Shown in pieces: positions 7,194-13,410 of a DNA stretch of 13,410 nucleotides. The stretch's first letter is position 1, and every line of letters begins with the position of its first letter. Source of the stretch: Marinospirillum sp. (GTDB lineage Bacteria > Pseudomonadota > Gammaproteobacteria > Pseudomonadales > Halomonadaceae); NCBI GenBank assembly GCA_007116865.1, contig SKHR01000108.1, forward strand, positions 1 to 13,410, read 5' to 3'. The notes under the pieces are model-generated. The model searched no databases. It was given only the letters and a program-made list of their open reading frames with translations, and had not been told where the DNA came from. Made by a program: the position numbers and the translations under genes.

Positions 7194-7798
7194 GTCGGTC
7201 GATGCCCCGGCGTCAGCAGGGTTTTACGCTGCTGGAAATCCTGGTGGTGCTGGGTATTTTGGCGGCCTTGACTCTGGCGTTGACCCTGTTGGTGACTCAA
7301 GTGCTGGATGCCCGGCGACAGTTACAGAGTGCGCGCTCACAGGGCCCTGAACCCCTGGTGGATTTTTTGCAGCGCCTGGATCGTCAATTATCTCAGTTGG
7401 TGGTGCGCAGGCCTCACGAACGAGGTCAGCCGGTCGGCAATGGTTTTTGGCTGCAGCGTGGCGGTGAGTCGACCTTGATCTGGGTGGCTGCCGGGCAGTG
7501 GTCCTTGCCCTGGGGAGATCATGTTTCCCGCCTGAAAACCTGGCGACTGGACTGGGATGCAGGCCAAGAAACCCTCACTCTGGCCTCTTCCGGTTGGCTG
7601 GATGCTGCTGGTGAAGTGGACTGGGTGGTGGTGGATCAGCTCACTGAGGTGAGCCAGGTGAACTGGGCATTTTGGGCGCAGGGGGGCTGGCAGCCGGTAT
7701 GGAACGATCCAGGACTCCCGGCGGGGTTGCGTTTGGAGCTGGTCTGGCAGAATGAGACTTATGAACGCTGGATACTGCTGCCTGAGGTGGCACCATGA
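7190..7798 (+). CDS. gspJ: Minor pseudopilin GspJ
   Basis: This minor pseudopilin is a member of the GspI-J-K tip complex. The precursor has 202 residues, the usual length. The leader is 11 residues, basic, and ends in QQG, then FTLLEILVVLGILAALTLALTLL with Glu at +5. The rest is a Trp-rich beta domain of the T2SSJ type, with QRLDRQLSQLVVRRP just after the helix, and VWQNETYERWILLPE at the C-terminus. The start is ATG at 7190, overlapping the gspI stop as ATGA, with GGAGA at 7176-7180. Its own stop overlaps the gspK start as ATGA, so the three tip subunits are translationally chained, which fits their equal numbers in the complex. Confidence 0.95.
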   Translation: MSRSMPRRQQGFTLLEILVVLGILAALTLALTLLVTQVLDARRQLQSARSQGPEPLVDFLQRLDRQLSQLVVRRPHERGQPVGNGFWLQRGGESTLIWVAAGQWSLPWGDHVSRLKTWRLDWDAGQETLTLASSGWLDAAGEVDWVVVDQLTEVSQVNWAFWAQGGWQPVWNDPGLPAGLRLELVWQNETYERWILLPEVAP

Positions 7799-8856
7799 GA
7801 GCCTCACAGCAGGGTGTCGCTCTTTTGGCGGTGCTGTTGATCCTGGCCGTGATCACGGTGGCTTTGGTGCAGATGCAGCAGGCGGCCTGGCAGGATTTGG
7901 CACGTCAGGAGGTTCGACAACTTCAGCAGCAGGGCGCGGCTTATCGCCTGGGAGTTGAAACCCTCGCGCGCCAAGTGCTGACGGATGGAAGAATTCGTGA
8001 ACAGCCCCGCTTCTGGGCCACTTTACGTGGCGAGCCGGTGGCCTATCCGGTGGATGAAGGCGTTTTAAGCCTGCGCCTGGTGGATTTGCGCACCTGTTTT
8101 AACTTGAATCAGCTCAGTCGGTTTGAGGGAACAGAAGCCAGCCTGCAGCATCCCGGACTTTTGAGCTGGCGTTTGCTCATTCACCACTATGAAAACGAAG
8201 ATCTTTGGCTGGAGGATCTGAGTCTGGGGGCTTTTTTGGATCAGGCGCGTGACTGGGTGGATGAGGATCAGGATGTGTTGCCGCAAGGGGCAGAAACACC
8301 TCAGTACCTGGCGCAAAATCCACCTCGCTTGGCCGCGAATCAGGCGTTTGCTGATCTTTCTGAGGTCAACTGGCTGCTGCCTCTGAACCGGGATCGCTTC
8401 AGAGACTTGCCACCGGGGTTGTGTGTGTTGCCGGATCAACGTTTGCGCTTGAATGTGAACACCCTTGCCCCGGCCCAGTGGCCTTTGCTCTGGGCGCTGT
8501 TGGAAGGCCAGGTCGATGCTCTGGATTTACAGGCCTGGTTGGAGGCTCGACCTGAGGTGGGTTACGATGATCTGGACAGCTTCTGGTCAGATTTGAGCGA
8601 GGTGGGGCAGATTCCCGATGACGCCGCCTGGCAAGCCCGGATCAGCCAGCGCCTGATGCTGGTCAGTGATTACTATCGAATTGAAATGGCCATGCAATTG
8701 GGTGGGCGTGACTGGATTTTTGAAAGCGATCTTTATTTGGGCGCGGATGCATCGACCCGCATTTATGCGCGCAGAGTGGGGCCAGTTGACGGGCGAGTCA
8801 ACTGGATAGATCAGGTCAATCGTGAAGAGGAAGGGTTGGATGTCCTTGAGTTTTAA
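7795..8856 (+). CDS. gspK: Minor pseudopilin GspK
   Basis: This is the large minor pseudopilin that caps the pseudopilus tip. The 353-residue length is normal, more than twice the other pseudopilins. The leader is only 7 residues (ending QQG), followed by VALLAVLLILAVITVALVQ. Position +5 is Ala rather than Glu and +1 is Val, the known exception in GspK: as the outermost subunit it does not need the Glu5 contact. The large globular domain includes DLRTCFNLNQL, close to the conserved NLN motif, and two conserved Cys (in LRTCF and GLCVL) that could form a disulfide in the periplasm. The start is ATG at 7795 with GAGG at 7784-7787. A 9-bp inverted repeat lies near its 3' end, and the final 17 bp overlap gspL. 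Confidence 0.95.
   Translation: MRASQQGVALLAVLLILAVITVALVQMQQAAWQDLARQEVRQLQQQGAAYRLGVETLARQVLTDGRIREQPRFWATLRGEPVAYPVDEGVLSLRLVDLRTCFNLNQLSRFEGTEASLQHPGLLSWRLLIHHYENEDLWLEDLSLGAFLDQARDWVDEDQDVLPQGAETPQYLAQNPPRLAANQAFADLSEVNWLLPLNRDRFRDLPPGLCVLPDQRLRLNVNTLAPAQWPLLWALLEGQVDALDLQAWLEARPEVGYDDLDSFWSDLSEVGQIPDDAAWQARISQRLMLVSDYYRIEMAMQLGGRDWIFESDLYLGADASTRIYARRVGPVDGRVNWIDQVNREEEGLDVLEF
8782..8805 (+). repeat. 9-bp perfect inverted repeat near the gspK 3' end
   Basis: CCAGTTGAC (8782-8790) and GTCAACTGG (8797-8805) are perfect reverse complements around GGGCGA. The repeat lies inside gspK, about 35 bp before the gspL start, and codes for part of PVDGRVNWI. In RNA it would form a stable hairpin just upstream of the gspL ribosome site. 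No T-run follows it. It is the longest short-loop stem I noticed, but one such stem in a window this size is close to chance expectation. Confidence 0.5.
8826..8835 (+). promoter_or_regulatory. Ribosome binding site that fixes the gspL start
   Basis: AGAGGAAGGG sits 4 nt or more before ATG 8840, with its GAAGG core ending 5 nt away. The open frame could also begin at GTG 8822, but that codon has no comparable site. The position therefore supports ATG 8840 as the gspL start, giving a 17-bp overlap with gspK. Confidence 0.65.
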
Positions 8857-9898
8857 AACACCTCAAGCCGCTGCTCAGTTATGGGTGAGGCTGGCGCGTG
8901 ACCCGCAGGCAGATGAGGCTTGGTGGTTATTTGCCGATCAACCTGCGCAGGCGGTTGACTTGACGGAACTGGCTCAGCAGTCGGCTGTACCGGCTCGTGT
9001 ATTGCTGGATGGCCAGGCAGTGCGCCTGGATCGGATCACGCTGCCACCGGGTGTACGTGCGGATGAGGCGGCACTCTTGCTTGAGGATGAGCTGGCTCAG
9101 CCCGTCGAAGACTGTGAGGTCTGCTTGCTGACAAAACATCAGCGAGAAATCACCTGTGCCACGCTGGATAAACACCTGGCCAGTGAATGGAAAAGTCGTG
9201 CTCAGCACTATGGTTTAAATGTCCAGGCCTGGTTACCTGAAAACTGGTTGCTGGAGGCTTTAGACACCGAGTTTTTCCCTTTGCAAAGCCCTTGGGCGGT
9301 ATGGCAGAAACCAGACTCGGCCCTGCCTACGGGGTTGCCTCTGGCTTGGGCACCCGCTGATCCGGTGCAACAGCCAAATCACTGGATTGAGTTTCTGGCA
9401 CAGACGCCCAGAGCCAACCAAAGGGGGCTGTGGACTGCCTCGCTGGGCACCCATTTGAAACAGCAATGGGCTCGCACGCAAGGCTTATTTTCTGTGCGGA
9501 CAAAACCCCTGTTGCCACTAGGGCTTGCCCTGGTGCTGGTTTTGCTTGGCTGGATGTTATCCCCCACGGCTGAAAACGTAGAACAGCGCCTGGCTGCACG
9601 CTTCGCTCAGCAGATGGGAGAATCTCAGCCAATGCATGATCCTGTGGCTCAGGTGCGCGCTCGACAAGCTGCATTGGCGCAGCATTTAGCCTGGCAGGCT
9701 GAGCAGTTGGCGCAGTGGCAGACAGTTGAACAGCTGATGCGACGCCACCCCCACTGGCAGCTCACGCGTTTAGTCATTGATGACAGCGGCGTTGTGGTCA
9801 GCCTGCAGGGGGTGACCGAGGCGGAGCAGTCCCGATTGGCAGAATTGTCCGGGCAGTGGCGTTTTGAAGATAATCTGGCTCATGGAGAGATGCGCTGA
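8840..9898 (+). CDS. gspL: Type II secretion system protein GspL (cytoplasmic actin-like/inner-membrane)
   Basis: This bitopic inner-membrane protein recruits the ATPase GspE through its cytoplasmic domain and pairs with GspM. It has 352 residues. The N-terminal cytoplasmic region (about 1-222) is the actin-like ASKHA-fold part and includes VDLTELAQQSAVPARVLLDG and LPPGVRADEAALLLEDELA, typical of GspL. One membrane segment follows at about 223-241 (LPLGLALVLVLLGWML). The periplasmic part begins with a Gln/Ala-rich probable coiled coil and ends in a small ferredoxin-like domain (LTRLVIDDSGVVVSLQG). It is somewhat shorter than the roughly 380-400 residues of characterised GspL proteins. Identification also rests on the position between gspK and gspM. 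Its stop shares one base with the gspM start (TGATG). Confidence 0.93.
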   Translation: MSLSFKTPQAAAQLWVRLARDPQADEAWWLFADQPAQAVDLTELAQQSAVPARVLLDGQAVRLDRITLPPGVRADEAALLLEDELAQPVEDCEVCLLTKHQREITCATLDKHLASEWKSRAQHYGLNVQAWLPENWLLEALDTEFFPLQSPWAVWQKPDSALPTGLPLAWAPADPVQQPNHWIEFLAQTPRANQRGLWTASLGTHLKQQWARTQGLFSVRTKPLLPLGLALVLVLLGWMLSPTAENVEQRLAARFAQQMGESQPMHDPVAQVRARQAALAQHLAWQAEQLAQWQTVEQLMRRHPHWQLTRLVIDDSGVVVSLQGVTEAEQSRLAELSGQWRFEDNLAHGEMR

Positions 9899-10332
9899 TG
9901 TTCCAGTCATTGCAAGCCGCTTTTCAGTCCCTCCAACCCAGTGAACAGCGTTTGCTGCGTTGGGCCTTGCCCTTGATCCTGTTGATGCTGCTGGTTTTAT
10001 GGAAGCCCTGGCAAAAGTCTGAAGAGGATGACTGGCTGATCCTTGAGCCGAGTTTAAGCCCTGCTGAGCAGTTGGCGATTCTGCAATCGGCTCAGTTAAC
10101 CCCTGTCTCGGCGGTCGATCCGGCGGTTTGGCAGGAACAGGCATTGAGTCATGGACTGCGCCGGGTGCGTTTGCAGCCTGAAGGTGAACAGTGGTTGATG
10201 CAAGCCGAAGCGCCGAATCCGGACGGGTTGGAAGCCTTTGCACGCTGGGCAGCAAACCAGGGCTGGTATTGGCAGTCTATAGAATTCAGTGGTCAGCCAA
10301 TGCAGCTGCGCATCCTGTGGGTGTCGCGATGA
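9898..10332 (+). CDS. gspM: Type II secretion system protein GspM
   Basis: This small bitopic inner-membrane protein binds GspL and stabilises the platform. It has 144 residues. A short cytoplasmic N-terminus (FQSLQPSEQRLLRWA, the family's start pattern) is followed by a membrane segment (about 22-39, PLILLMLLVLW). A periplasmic ferredoxin-like domain then ends in NQGWYWQSIEFSGQP and a basic terminus. It is at the short end of the family. The start is ATG at 9898, overlapping the gspL stop by one base, with GGAGAGA at 9883-9889. Sequence conservation in GspM is low, so the call depends on the membrane topology and on the gspL-gspM-gspN order as well as on the residues. Confidence 0.92.
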   Translation: MFQSLQAAFQSLQPSEQRLLRWALPLILLMLLVLWKPWQKSEEDDWLILEPSLSPAEQLAILQSAQLTPVSAVDPAVWQEQALSHGLRRVRLQPEGEQWLMQAEAPNPDGLEAFARWAANQGWYWQSIEFSGQPMQLRILWVSR

Positions 10333-11147
10333 GAAGGCTGGGCCTGGCTGTGAAAGCCCTGCTGCTGGGGCTGGTGTTCAGTGGGATTTTTCTTTACACG
10401 CTGCTGGTCACCCTGCCGGTTTCCTGGTGGGTGTGGAGTGCGCAGGAGGGGCGTTTGGCCCAATGGCTACCCAGTGAGTGGCAGCCGGGTTTGCAAGTGG
10501 TGCCCTGGCAGCGCCTGGAAGGTCATCTATTGAAAGGGCGCTTGCAGCCGGGCATCACTCAAGGGGTGGCACATGAATCCGTTGAATGGCAGGTGTTCTG
10601 GTCTGTTTGGCGCCCCGGCTTGCGTTTGCATCTGGGTGAAACTGAGGCCGCCTGGTCTTTGGCACTGCGTCCAACTTTTAGCGGGCTGGATGTTGAAATG
10701 CAGGCGGGTGCGCTGTCTTTGTTGCCCCTGGAAGCCTGGTCCCTGAGTCTGAGCGGTGAGCTGACGGGACGTTTACACGCTCGATTGCAGCGACAAGCCG
10801 GAGACTGGCAGTGTCGCCAGATGAGTGGAGCGTGGCAGGGATCGGTTCAGTTGGAAGCCCCCTTGTCTTTACACCTGGGAGATCTGGATCTGCAACCTGC
10901 TTGTGAAGCAGAAGAACTCTTCGCACAGCTACGCATCCAGGCAAGCCGCCAGCATGATCTGGCACTGAGTTTTTCCTTGAACCCACAGGGCTGGACATTT
11001 GAGGGTCAAGCTCAGGTGAGCGATGAAGCGCCTTTGCTGGCCTGGCTGCAAATGGCGCAGTGGCGTGATCGTGGTGCTCTGGAAGGTGGTGAGCTGGTGC
11101 CGGGGCGGCGATTGAGCGCAAACAATCGTGGACCACTGAGTTTTTAA
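10329..11147 (+). CDS. gspN: Type II secretion system protein GspN
   Basis: This is an accessory inner-membrane-anchored T2SS protein, present in only part of T2SS operons and often dispensable where tested. It has 272 residues. An N-terminal membrane segment (about residues 7-30, VKALLLGLVFSGIFLYTLLV) is followed by the family-type LPVSWWVW and a long Leu/Gln/Trp-rich periplasmic beta domain with repeated elements such as LSLSGELTGRLHARL and GAWQGSVQLEAPLSLHLGDL. Two cysteines (in WQCRQM and PACEAEE) may pair. The open frame extends upstream to 10191, but ATG at 10329 overlaps the gspM stop as ATGA and places the membrane segment at the N-terminus. The ribosome site is weak, suggesting coupling to gspM. 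It ends 4 bp before the next gene. Confidence 0.9.
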   Translation: MRRLGLAVKALLLGLVFSGIFLYTLLVTLPVSWWVWSAQEGRLAQWLPSEWQPGLQVVPWQRLEGHLLKGRLQPGITQGVAHESVEWQVFWSVWRPGLRLHLGETEAAWSLALRPTFSGLDVEMQAGALSLLPLEAWSLSLSGELTGRLHARLQRQAGDWQCRQMSGAWQGSVQLEAPLSLHLGDLDLQPACEAEELFAQLRIQASRQHDLALSFSLNPQGWTFEGQAQVSDEAPLLAWLQMAQWRDRGALEGGELVPGRRLSANNRGPLSF

Positions 11148-11151
11148 GCCG

Positions 11152-11988
11152 TTGCGGATCACAGCGACCTCCTGGCGACGAAAAGTCCAATGGCTGATTT
11201 TGAGGCTTTTGGGCCTGAGTCTGCTGCTGTTCGCAATCAAGCAGCCTAGTCATGAAGGAGATTGGCGGGTTGGGCATCAGCAGTTGGCGCAGATCCATTT
11301 GGATGGCGATTGGGTACACTTCAACAATCTGCGTGATTTCCGCTATATCTCCGCGACAGAGGTGGCTGAAGATCAGTGGTCGCAAGCCAGTTATCCGCTT
11401 TCTGAGCTACGCCGTGTCTGGTTTGGGGTGTCACACTTTTCTTCCCTGGGATTGGCTCACACTTTATTGAGCTTTGAGTTTGGTGAAGAGGATTTTGTGG
11501 TGGTGTCGATTGAGGCGCGCATGCAGGCAGGGCAGAGTTACAGCCTGCTGGGTGGGTTTATGCGTCAGTTTTCCAAGATCCACGTCTGGGGAACGGAGGC
11601 CGATCTTATTGGCTTGAGAAGTCATTGGCGCGGTGAGCGGCTGCTGCTGTATCCGTTGGAACTGGATGCCGTGCAGCGACGTCATGTGCTGTTGGGATTG
11701 ATTGAGGATTCCCAGGTGTTATTGCAGCGCCCGGCCTTTTACCACACCCTGCTGGATAACTGTACGACCGGGCTTTTGCGTCATGACCCGGGCTATCGTG
11801 TCTGGCAGGGATTGCTTGATTATCGGATTTTATTGCCAGGGCATGCCGATGCGTTTGCCCAGGCCCGAGGCTGGCTGGACCCCAACCGATCCTTGTCAAG
11901 CTGGCGTTTGGATGCCCAGGTGGATGCTTCGATTTCAGCGGATGCGCCAGATTTCTCCCGACGCATCCGTGAGCGGATCACACATTAA
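11152..11988 (+). CDS. DUF4105 (Lnb N-terminal periplasmic domain-like) membrane-anchored protein
   Basis: This protein of 278 residues has a basic N-terminus and one hydrophobic segment (about 13-28) that would act as a signal anchor or signal peptide, with the rest in the periplasm. The body matches the DUF4105 pattern: WVHFNNLRDFRYIS (54-67), SLGLAHTLLSFEF with His103, VVVSIEAR with Glu121, SYSLLGGFMRQF, RGERLLLYPLEL, and DNCTTGLLRH with Cys204. The conserved His and Cys suggest a papain/NlpC-like cysteine hydrolase, but no activity is assigned and that is inference. The start is TTG at 11152, the only start that keeps the hydrophobic segment: an in-frame TGA lies at 11137-11139 and the later TTG codons would cut it. 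There is no clear ribosome site, so translation may depend on gspN, which ends 4 bp upstream. The final 11 bp overlap ychF on the other strand. Confidence 0.85.
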   Translation: MRITATSWRRKVQWLILRLLGLSLLLFAIKQPSHEGDWRVGHQQLAQIHLDGDWVHFNNLRDFRYISATEVAEDQWSQASYPLSELRRVWFGVSHFSSLGLAHTLLSFEFGEEDFVVVSIEARMQAGQSYSLLGGFMRQFSKIHVWGTEADLIGLRSHWRGERLLLYPLELDAVQRRHVLLGLIEDSQVLLQRPAFYHTLLDNCTTGLLRHDPGYRVWQGLLDYRILLPGHADAFAQARGWLDPNRSLSSWRLDAQVDASISADAPDFSRRIRERITH

Positions 11989-13072
11989 AGCGGTAATGCA
12001 TGACATCGCCATCCTTGATGACGTACTCCTTGCCTTCTAAGCGCCATTTGCCTGCTTCCTTGGCCCCTTGTTCACCCTGGCAGGTGACAAAGTCTTCGTA
12101 GCTGATCACCTCGGCCCGGATAAAGCCTTTTTGAAAGTCGGTATGAATCACTCCGGCACCTTCTGGGGCGGTCGCGCCTTTTTTTACCGTCCAGGCACGC
12201 ACTTCTTTTACCCCGGCGGTGAAGTAGGTTTGCAGGCCCAATAGTTCATAACCGGCCCGGATCACCCGGTTCAACCCCGGTTCTTCCAGCCCCATGGTTT
12301 CTAAAAACATGGCTTTTTCTTCTGGATCATCCAGTTCAGCAATTTCCGCTTCTATTTTGTTGCAAACCGGAACCACCAGGGCTTTTTCGCTGGCCGCGAT
12401 CTCGTTGACGATGTCAAGATAAGGGTTGTTTTCAAAACCCTCTTCGCTAACATTGGCAATGTACATGGTGGGTTTGAGTGTTAGGAAGCCGTAGCTCTTG
12501 ACCAGGCGTTTTTCGTCTTCACTCAACCCCAGGCTGCGCAGCGGCAAACCTTCGGCCAGGTGGGGCTGCATCTTTTCCAGCAGGGCTTTTTGAGCCACGG
12601 CTTCCTTGTCTCCACCCTTGGCTAAACGCACCAGTTTTTGAATGCCTTTTTCAACTGAATCCAGGTCGGCAAGCGCCAGTTCGAGATTGATGGTTTCTAT
12701 GTCTGCGCGAGGATCAACCTGGTTGGCAACATGGATGACATTGTCGTCCTCAAAGCAGCGCACTACATGAGCAATGGCCTGGGTTTCACGAATATTGGCG
12801 AGGAATTTATTGCCCAGACCTTCCCCTTTGGAGGCACCGGCGACCAGGCCAGCGATATCCACAAACTCCATGGTGGTCGGCAGGACTTTTTCCGGTTTGA
12901 CGATGGCGGCCAGCACATCCAGTCGTGCATCAGGCATGGGCACGATGCCGGTATTGGGTTCAATCGTACAAAAGGGGAAGTTTTCAGCATCAATGCCGGA
13001 CTGAGTCAGGGCATTGAAAAGAGTAGACTTGCCTACGTTGGGGAGGCCGACAATACCGCAATTGAATCCCAT
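11978..13072 (-). CDS. ychF: Redox-regulated ATPase YchF (Obg family)
   Basis: This cytoplasmic P-loop NTPase of the Obg/YchF family binds the ribosome, prefers ATP to GTP, and has been linked to stress and redox responses. The 364-residue full length is typical (363 in E. coli). The G1 motif is GLPNVGKS (9-16). The G3 motif is DIAG (72-75). The G4 position reads NVSE (207-210), the NxxE variant that explains ATP preference. A helical insertion lies in about 130-195 and the C-terminal TGS domain is at about 279-363, ending GKEYVIKDGDVMHYRFNV as expected. The ATG complement is at 13070-13072, with AGGA on the - strand at 13080-13083. Only 12 bp separate it from pth, the common pth-ychF operon. 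The 3' end overlaps the converging DUF4105 gene by 11 bp. Confidence 0.98.
   Translation of the reverse strand: MGFNCGIVGLPNVGKSTLFNALTQSGIDAENFPFCTIEPNTGIVPMPDARLDVLAAIVKPEKVLPTTMEFVDIAGLVAGASKGEGLGNKFLANIRETQAIAHVVRCFEDDNVIHVANQVDPRADIETINLELALADLDSVEKGIQKLVRLAKGGDKEAVAQKALLEKMQPHLAEGLPLRSLGLSEDEKRLVKSYGFLTLKPTMYIANVSEEGFENNPYLDIVNEIAASEKALVVPVCNKIEAEIAELDDPEEKAMFLETMGLEEPGLNRVIRAGYELLGLQTYFTAGVKEVRAWTVKKGATAPEGAGVIHTDFQKGFIRAEVISYEDFVTCQGEQGAKEAGKWRLEGKEYVIKDGDVMHYRFNV
12167..12185 (+). terminator. Possible weak intrinsic terminator for the + strand transcript, inside ychF
   Basis: Read on the + strand, GGCG (12167-12170) pairs with CGCC (12175-12178) around GTCG. The stem can be lengthened by two G-U pairs and is followed directly by seven T (12179-12185). 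It lies about 180 bp beyond the DUF4105 stop, antisense to ychF. The stem is short, and the T-run is the complement of two Lys codons in a conserved YchF stretch (VKKGATAP), so it may be coincidence. No better terminator lies closer to the end of the operon. Confidence 0.25.
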
Positions 13073-13084
13073 AATTTTTTCCTG

Positions 13085-13410
13085 TTAATCAATCAGTGAA
13101 CTCGCTTTAAAAGCGTGTAGTCGATTTTGTGCCTGAGCCAGGCGTCCATCGAGCAGGTCTTTCAGGCTGTTCAGGCTGGCATCAATGGCACTGCGAATCG
13201 CCAGCTCTTCAGTTGCCGGCGCCCGACTCAATACATAGTGGCTGACTTCTCTGGCCTGACCGGGATGGCCGATGCCTAAACGCAGGCGGTAGAAATCTTT
13301 TTGGTTGCCCAGTGCGCTGATTGTATCGCGCAGTCCGTTATGACCACCATGACCGCCGCCTTGTTTGATCCGGGCGACACCAGGCGGCAGATCCAGCTCA
13401 TCATGTGCGA
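13085..13410 (-). CDS. pth: Peptidyl-tRNA hydrolase, C-terminal part (5' end outside window)
   Basis: This is the essential enzyme that hydrolyses the ester bond of peptidyl-tRNA dropped from ribosomes and so recycles tRNA. The last 107 codons of about 190 are visible; the start lies beyond the right edge. The sequence opens with AHDELDLPPGVARIKQGGG, where the first Asp corresponds to the catalytic-pocket Asp93 of E. coli Pth. GGHGGHNGLRD follows, with the His-Asn pair equivalent to His113 and Asn114, then DFYRLRLGIGHPG, and the end NRLHAFKASSLID. The N-terminal part with the catalytic His (His20 in E. coli) is outside. The TAA stop is the complement of 13085-13087, 12 bp before ychF, so the two genes probably share one transcript. 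Confidence 0.97.
   Translation of the reverse strand, partial: AHDELDLPPGVARIKQGGGHGGHNGLRDTISALGNQKDFYRLRLGIGHPGQAREVSHYVLSRAPATEELAIRSAIDASLNSLKDLLDGRLAQAQNRLHAFKASSLID

Noticed and set aside
7795..7860. GspK lacking Glu at +5 as a possible loss of function
   Set aside because: Absence of Glu5 is the normal state of GspK, the tip subunit, so it is not a defect.
9770..10255. Antisense open frame of 161 codons opposite gspL/gspM
   Set aside because: No recognisable motif or ribosome site, and both genes on the + strand are supported by family features and coupling.
10191..10328. Longer 5' extension of gspN inside gspM
   Set aside because: It would put 46 unrelated residues before the membrane segment; ATG 10329 overlaps the gspM stop in the usual ATGA form.
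11109..11145. CGATTG/CAATCG inverted repeat followed by a TTTTT near the end of gspN, as a terminator
   Set aside because: The stem is A-T containing and only 6 bp, and the T-run starts about 11 nt after it, so it does not fit an intrinsic terminator. It also lies within gspN coding sequence.
10678..11385. Long antisense open frame (235 codons) opposite gspN and the DUF4105 gene
   Set aside because: Its translation is a Pro/His/Arg-rich shadow with no domain, and it spans two well-supported genes on the other strand.

Overview
The window is almost entirely coding and carries a complete general secretion pathway (type II secretion system, T2SS) core operon on the + strand, gspC-D-E-F-G-H-I-J-K-L-M-N (358-11147). 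The operon is preceded by the 3' end of an unrecognised gene (2-361) and followed by a DUF4105-family gene (11152-11988). On the - strand, converging on it, are ychF (11978-13072) and the 3' part of pth (13085-13410). The gsp gene order, a pth-ychF pair with strongly gamma-like Pth and YchF C-termini, and moderately G+C-rich DNA point to a free-living gammaproteobacterium. I cannot name the genus with confidence.

Layout: every + strand junction is tight. Neighbours either overlap (ATGA, GTGA or TGATG junctions, or longer overlaps of 11, 17 and 29 bp) or lie 1-12 bp apart, so the unknown gene, the twelve gsp genes and probably the DUF4105 gene look like one translationally coupled transcript. 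Its promoter is not in the window. No stretch above 300 bases lacks a gene; the longest gaps are 12 bp (gspF-gspG and pth-ychF). There are no tRNA or rRNA genes, insertion sequences, CRISPR arrays or attachment sites that I can see.

How the genes work together: GspE (cytoplasmic ATPase), GspF, GspL and GspM form the inner-membrane assembly platform. GspG is the major pseudopilin, and GspH, I, J and K are the minor pseudopilins of the tip. GspC links the platform to the outer-membrane secretin GspD. GspN is an accessory component. The prepilin peptidase (GspO/PilD), which must process the five pseudopilins, is not in the window, nor are GspA/B or a pilotin (GspS), so they must be encoded elsewhere or be absent. 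YchF (an Obg-related ATPase) and Pth (peptidyl-tRNA hydrolase) are housekeeping translation-related genes unrelated to secretion.

I found no clear new biological system. The points most worth a second look are the DUF4105 protein coupled to the end of the operon, the unknown gene coupled to its start, the antisense 3'-end overlap with ychF, a possible terminator inside ychF, and a few inverted repeats at gene junctions that are compatible with chance.
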